Position numbers and translations under genes: made by a program. A stretch of 26,577 nucleotides of DNA from positions 920 through 27,496 of the forward strand of contig DBXB01000022.1 in the NCBI GenBank assembly GCA_002309155.1. Direction: 5' to 3'. The notes beneath the pieces were generated by a model that did not search any database, was not told where the DNA came from, and was given only the letters and a program-made list of their open reading frames with translations. Shown here one piece after another: positions 24,301 to 26,577 of this stretch; position 1 is the first letter of the stretch, and each line of letters begins with the position of its first letter. Source of the stretch: Bacteroidales bacterium UBA1223. Lineage in GTDB: Bacteria > Bacteroidota > Bacteroidia > Bacteroidales > P3.

Positions 24301-24333
24301 CCGATAGAAATCTTGTACGCTATGCTGAAGTAG
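21313..24333 (+). CDS. FAD/Fe-S 2-hydroxyacid dehydrogenase, YdiJ-like fusion
   Basis: This 1006-residue fusion has a FAD-binding oxidase domain (about 20-200; PRAAGTSIAGQ, GGMFGNNSCGSHSL), a C-terminal oxidase domain (about 200-500; YYGHIGTGELHLRP with H417/H424, SLSGEHGDGRLRGEF), two Fe-S sites (C564, C569, C575, C586; then CLACKGCRSECP with C631, C634, C637, C641) and a heterodisulfide-reductase-like CCG region (GIEPSC, HGHCHQKAL, SGCCGMAGSFGYE). The layout equals E. coli YdiJ, a D-2-hydroxyglutarate dehydrogenase, though D-lactate or glycolate cannot be excluded. The ATG at 21313 is preferred; a GTG at 21310 is alternative. Three low-complexity inserts lie in linkers: SGNQAIGQSSND (from a 16-bp duplication), STFNIQHSTFDN, and a segment near 954-972. 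Its role beside polysaccharide genes is unclear. Confidence 0.9.
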   Translation: MQLFTDKLHRIAYATDASAYREMPMGVAYPESVEDVKDLLRLARERKTCIIPRAAGTSIAGQVVGDGIVADISRHMNKVLEINTEERWVRVQPGVIRDELNLTLKPHGLFFSPETSTSNRCCIGGMFGNNSCGSHSLIYGGTRDHVIAVKGVLSDGSEFDSSKRDGSGLWKQVYNQLETWQSDNKICQLLLANYPDRSLRRRSCGYAIDEAILPLKSGNQAIGQSSNDIDICKLLAGSEGTLAFITELKLSLDPLPSDKTMVVCAHCNSLEDSFQSNLVALRHNPVAVELMDGRILELCSHNKEQERNRFFVNGNPAAIIIAEFNGDKMEEQAAAFEKEVIERGLAYCNTRVYGCDIQRVWALRKAGLGVLSGMKGDAKPIGVIEDTAVSPERLPAYMADFQTMLNRLNLNCVYYGHIGTGELHLRPILNIKNRHDRELFRQVAYETAELVKKHHGSLSGEHGDGRLRGEFIPLVYGTECYNLMRQVKQCWDPDGLFNRGKIIDTPPMDTCLRYDIDQAYLLNDIKTYFNWKSDFNESIEKSCETSSTFNIQHSTFDNHRALMCSIEQCNGAGDCRKSTLMGGTLCPAFKVSHNETMSTRARANIIREALMHGINGLTITAPEVKEVLDSCLACKGCRSECPSNVDMTRIRAELLQQIHDKKGTPLRSWMVARMAYVQRLGHLVAPIYNLMARWSLSSSVIKHLVGFAAERSIPTLSNKTMRSQWVSYSGKRSVGMAPTIKVSKGSVYLFADEFTNYMEADLGITFAKLLIRLGYNVIIPQHVESGRAAISKGCLKLAKKYAIRNVKMLADRVTEECPLVGIEPSCILSFRDEYPDLVPESLRQMAKRLGNNALLFDEFVVREMKKGNITAENFKDTSVEIWLHGHCHQKALVGIEKTVEMFSLLRGGTVHRIASGCCGMAGSFGYEKEHYKTSLAIGEMILFPTIRSAVAKQQVADSKGDCSLVNHSTSQAMFVAAPGTSCRQQILDGTGVKAVHPIEILYAMLK
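21962..21993 (+). repeat. Perfect 16-bp tandem duplication inside the FAD/Fe-S gene
   Basis: CGGGCAATCAAGCAAT occurs twice head to tail (21962-21977 and 21978-21993). It can also be read as four 8-bp units of the form (GGG or AAG)CAAT(C or G). Since 16 is not a multiple of three, the two copies are read in different frames. The encoded stretch SGNQAIGQSSND sits just before DICKLLAGSEGTLAF, in a variable linker. Confidence 0.9.
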
Positions 24334-24657
24334 TATGGCTGTATGTAAAAATGTTGAATTCATAGAGATTATAAACAAACAATTCTGTTTCTTCGAGACT
24401 TTCGAAAAATCAGTCATTTGTTATATAAGAGCGATTATTCAAGAAAAGAGAAAACAGGTTTCGGAGTATGGCTTTGTAGCATATTCACCCCAACTCTCAC
24501 TTAACTCTCACTCAACTCCCACCTAACTCCCATCTTCCTCGCTTTGGTTTTAATGTTTAATCGTTGAGAAATCGTATCAACATCTATATCATTGCCTTAA
24601 CAGTTCTGTAGTAATGACCGATGATGCACATTGATATTCTTGTTTACGATTCTTTGA
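24334..24657. other. Gene-free convergent spacer
   Basis: This is 324 bp between the FAD/Fe-S gene and the convergent TPR gene. It holds a weak AT-rich hairpin at 24388-24409 (TTT-C-TTCGA pairing with TCGAA-A-AAA), which might terminate transcription in either direction, and a four-copy 11-bp repeat at 24492-24535. A 63-codon open frame begins at 24335 but runs into the repeat and is not considered a gene. No promoter or RNA gene is recognised. Confidence 0.6.
24492..24535. repeat. Four-copy degenerate 11-bp tandem repeat
   Basis: Units AACTCTCACTT (24492-24502), AACTCTCACTC (24503-24513), AACTCCCACCT (24514-24524) and AACTCCCATCT (24525-24535) follow each other without gaps, differing at one to four positions. 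The sequence is intergenic, between convergent genes. The 11-bp period equals that of the array at 15508-15540, although the unit sequence is unrelated. Confidence 0.9.
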
Positions 24658-26475
24658 CTATTCTTTTTTCAGTTTGTCGTAGCGCTTTCGGGATTGTTCG
24701 GTGTATAGGCTTGTGGGGTGTTCCAGCAGTATCTTCTCGTACTGTTCTTTTGCTCGTTTTTTGTTTCCCAGATGGTTTTCGTTTAGCTCGGCCGACATCA
24801 TCAGGGCGTCGTCGCCTAACAGGCCGTCTCCGTAGAAGTTGATGAGTTTCTGAAGAAGTTCGTCTGCCTCGCTGTATCGCCCTTGTTTCAGTCGTATCTT
24901 TGCCTTCTGCATCAGCACATCATCCAGGATGGGATGAGAGAGGGTTCGGTGCTCTATGTTGTCGAAGGCATTCCACGCAGAATCCAGCATGTTGCGGTAC
25001 AGGAGCAGGTCGGCTGCTGCATAGAGTTCCAGCATTGTGTATGTGCTGTCGTCTTCCAGATTATCGCTTATCAGTAGCGAGAGTTCCATCGCATCGTTGG
25101 CTATCAGCTTGCTTGTAGCGCTTCGCAATACTTCCAGTTGCGACTTGGCCCATTCAAATTCGTTGGTGAAGTAGGAGAGTCGTGCGTTCCGTAGTTTTGC
25201 CTGCGCCCCTATCATGTCGTTCTTGTTAGCCTTCTCCACCTGCATATAGAGTAGCGATGCGTCCCAAATCTCGCCTGCAAAGAGCATTAGGTCTCCGAGT
25301 TCGAGCTTTACCTCGCTTGCCTGGCTCGCCGGCAACTTTGGTATCTCCAGTGCGTCATACAGAATGTCGGCTGCTGTCTGCACTTCGTTGCCGTAGTAAG
25401 CCGTGAGCTGTGCATAGTTCCGCATCAACTGCACGGTTTCCACTGTTTTTCCAAGACTCGTTATCGCTTTCTCGTAGTCGGCCTTAAGAGATTTGTATTC
25501 TTTGGGAGTCATCGAGTAGTTCCTATCGACTTTGAGCCACTTTACGTTCAGAAGGCATACCAGCGCCGTAGGGTAGAGAGGTCCTTCTGTGCCTTTTTTC
25601 AGCAGGTGGTTGTATCCTTGCTCAGCCACCTCATAGTTTTCGTTGGCTTTCGCTATGTCCGACACTTTTAGAACCAGCTCTCCACCGTTTTCCGGGAAGC
25701 GTGCGTCCACAGCCTTCGCCTGTGTCATCGCGAACTCGAAGTCCTTTTCCTGCAGAGAGAACCATATCATCATCTGAAGCCACGTCTGATTGGAGGGTTC
25801 TTTTTGTATTTTAGATACCAAAGCCCTCCGAAGGCCGTCGGCCAACTCGGTACCAGTAGCTTGACTCAAGTTACGCTGCAATGACACTTGCACTGAGTTC
25901 ATCGATCCCGGTGAACCTTCAAGCAAATCCAGATATTCCTTAGTCATTGCCTCGTAGTTGCCTGTGGCGCCGTATATCGAGGCAAGTTCGTTGAAATAAA
26001 GGAATTTGTTTTTTGTTAGTTCGCGAGCTTTCAGGTAGCATCTTGCTGCATAATCATATTCGTTGGCTGCCACAAATGCATCGACCAACTCCGTAATTTG
26101 TCGCTGGTCGTATTTCATCTTGCCAAGTGCCTCGTCGTAAGCTTTCTGTTTCTTCTTGGCGTCCTTCTTCACTGCTGCTATCTTGCCTAAGTCAACATAT
26201 AGGTACAGCTCTGATGGCGCTTTCTTCATACGCCCTTCCACCAGTCGCTCCGCTTCTTTGTAGTTTTCTAGCGCCATATACGACCTGTACAGCATCTGGT
26301 AGTAGTATTTGTTGTTTGTCTTTTTGTACAACGGCTCTGCTATCTCGATAGCCTGACGGAACTCGCCGTTATTGAAATGATATTGCGCCAACTGCTCTTT
26401 TGAACCCTGCCCGTTGACGACAACCGGCACCAATACTGCTATTGCAACAAGGGCAATGCCGCACAACCGCGACAT
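24658..26475 (-). CDS. Secreted tetratricopeptide-repeat (TPR) protein
   Basis: This 605-residue protein probably starts at the ATG at 26475, which begins a signal peptide directly (SRLCGIALVAIAVLVPVVVNG-QGS). An in-frame ATG at 26517 would add 14 residues, but that codon abuts the T-tract of a terminator and leaves no room for an initiation region. The rest is helical with repeated TPR-like pairs: AQYHFNNGEFRQAIEIAEPL, YRSYMALENYKEAERLVEGR, ELASIYGATGNYEAMTKEYL, IRLKQGRYSEADELLQKLI and KRAKEQYEKILLEHPTSLYT. No enzymatic motif is seen. Bacteroidota use such exported TPR proteins as scaffolds in periplasmic or outer-membrane complexes, but the partner is unknown. It reads toward the FAD/Fe-S gene and lies after the tRNA. 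Confidence 0.88.
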   Translation of the reverse strand: MSRLCGIALVAIAVLVPVVVNGQGSKEQLAQYHFNNGEFRQAIEIAEPLYKKTNNKYYYQMLYRSYMALENYKEAERLVEGRMKKAPSELYLYVDLGKIAAVKKDAKKKQKAYDEALGKMKYDQRQITELVDAFVAANEYDYAARCYLKARELTKNKFLYFNELASIYGATGNYEAMTKEYLDLLEGSPGSMNSVQVSLQRNLSQATGTELADGLRRALVSKIQKEPSNQTWLQMMIWFSLQEKDFEFAMTQAKAVDARFPENGGELVLKVSDIAKANENYEVAEQGYNHLLKKGTEGPLYPTALVCLLNVKWLKVDRNYSMTPKEYKSLKADYEKAITSLGKTVETVQLMRNYAQLTAYYGNEVQTAADILYDALEIPKLPASQASEVKLELGDLMLFAGEIWDASLLYMQVEKANKNDMIGAQAKLRNARLSYFTNEFEWAKSQLEVLRSATSKLIANDAMELSLLISDNLEDDSTYTMLELYAAADLLLYRNMLDSAWNAFDNIEHRTLSHPILDDVLMQKAKIRLKQGRYSEADELLQKLINFYGDGLLGDDALMMSAELNENHLGNKKRAKEQYEKILLEHPTSLYTEQSRKRYDKLKKE

Positions 26476-26517
26476 CAGCTTACAGGTTTTATTGTTTCTA
26501 TAGAATCTATACGCCAT

Positions 26518-26547
26518 AAAAAAAACCGGACGCTTTTGCCTCCGGTT
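26518..26547 (-). terminator. Rho-independent terminator downstream of the tRNA
   Basis: On the minus strand AACCGGA pairs with TCCGGTT (26524-26547) around GGCAAAAGCG, which itself allows two inner G-C pairs and an AAAA tetraloop. A run of eight T residues follows (complement of A at 26518-26525). It lies 11 bases past the tRNA end and directly ahead of the upstream candidate start of the TPR gene. Confidence 0.85.
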
Positions 26548-26558
26548 CCTCTGTTTTG

Positions 26559-26577
26559 TGACTAAGCTGGGATTCGA
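26559..26577 (-). tRNA. 3' end of a tRNA gene, truncated by the window edge
   Basis: Read on the minus strand, the last 19 bases give TCGAAT of a T-loop, CCCAG as the 3' half of the T-stem, CTTAGTC as the 3' acceptor strand, and A as discriminator. No encoded CCA follows, which is common in Bacteroidota. The 5' acceptor strand would be GACTAAG. An A discriminator with GAC... would be compatible with a lysine tRNA, but the anticodon is outside the window, so identity is open. Confidence 0.55.

Noticed and set aside
9827..24333. Recently transferred island
   Set aside because: Polysaccharide loci are often variable, and parts here are more A/T-rich, but no transposase, integrase, attachment-site repeat or tRNA junction is seen at either edge inside the window.
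24335..24526. 63-codon open frame after the FAD/Fe-S gene
   Set aside because: Its last third is the 11-bp tandem repeat read as protein (LSLNSHSTPT), and I see no recognisable domain, signal or promoter. It is more likely chance.
1..26577. CRISPR array, toxin-antitoxin pair, restriction or retron system
   Set aside because: No regularly spaced repeats with unique spacers and no nuclease, reverse transcriptase or toxin-like reading frames were found on either strand.

Overview
The window looks like a chromosomal segment of a member of the Bacteroidales (Bacteroidota). Support comes from TAnnTTTG-type -7 promoter elements ahead of gene starts, almost no Shine-Dalgarno sequences, a gldF/gldG pair, the surE-lpxB neighbourhood and Bacteroidales-style surface polysaccharide genes. 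A species cannot be named from the sequence alone. There is no CRISPR array, insertion sequence, phage gene or complete rRNA/tRNA gene; only the 3' tip of a tRNA is seen at the right edge.

Layout. (1) 1-419: the last 117 codons of methylmalonyl-CoA mutase (cobalamin-binding domain), closed by a strong terminator. (2) about 455-9651, + strand: a long run with its own promoter. It holds a secreted M28-type peptidase whose usual general-base Glu is a Ser, the ABC-2 permease GldF, its partner GldG, a DUF4340 membrane-anchored protein, the nucleotidase SurE, a 95-residue membrane protein, lipid A disaccharide synthase LpxB, and a SpoIID/LytB peptidoglycan protein. The last stretch has non-ATG starts (TTG for surE and lpxB, GTG for spoIID). 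(3) 9827-24333: a surface polysaccharide (O-antigen type) locus made of two divergent operons that share a ~400-bp promoter region. The leftward operon reads Wzz-like protein, polymerase-like protein, Wzx flippase, glycosyltransferase, glycosyltransferase. The rightward operon reads polyprenyl-phosphate sugar-1-P transferase, O-antigen ligase-like protein, WlbA dehydrogenase, WlbC aminotransferase, WbuB-type glycosyltransferase, and a large FAD/Fe-S 2-hydroxyacid dehydrogenase. (4) 24334-26577: a gene-free convergent spacer with an 11-bp tandem repeat, a secreted TPR protein on the - strand, a tRNA terminator and the tRNA end.

How the genes fit together. The polysaccharide genes give a nearly complete Wzx/Wzy pathway: chain initiation on undecaprenyl phosphate, extension by three glycosyltransferases, flipping, polymerisation, length control and ligation. 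WlbA and WlbC make a 3-amino-GlcNAcA-type sugar nucleotide. The required 6-dehydrogenase and 3-N-acyltransferase are not in the window. In Porphyromonas gingivalis the same Wbp chemistry supplies sugars for A-LPS and for anchoring type IX secretion cargo, so a link between this locus and surface protein display is a reasonable but unproven hypothesis.

The most unusual feature is a set of short, low-complexity repeats with periods of 8, 9, 11 and 15-16 bp. They occur in intergenic spacers and also inside coding genes (surE, lpxB and three places in the FAD/Fe-S gene), where they fill linkers without breaking the frame.
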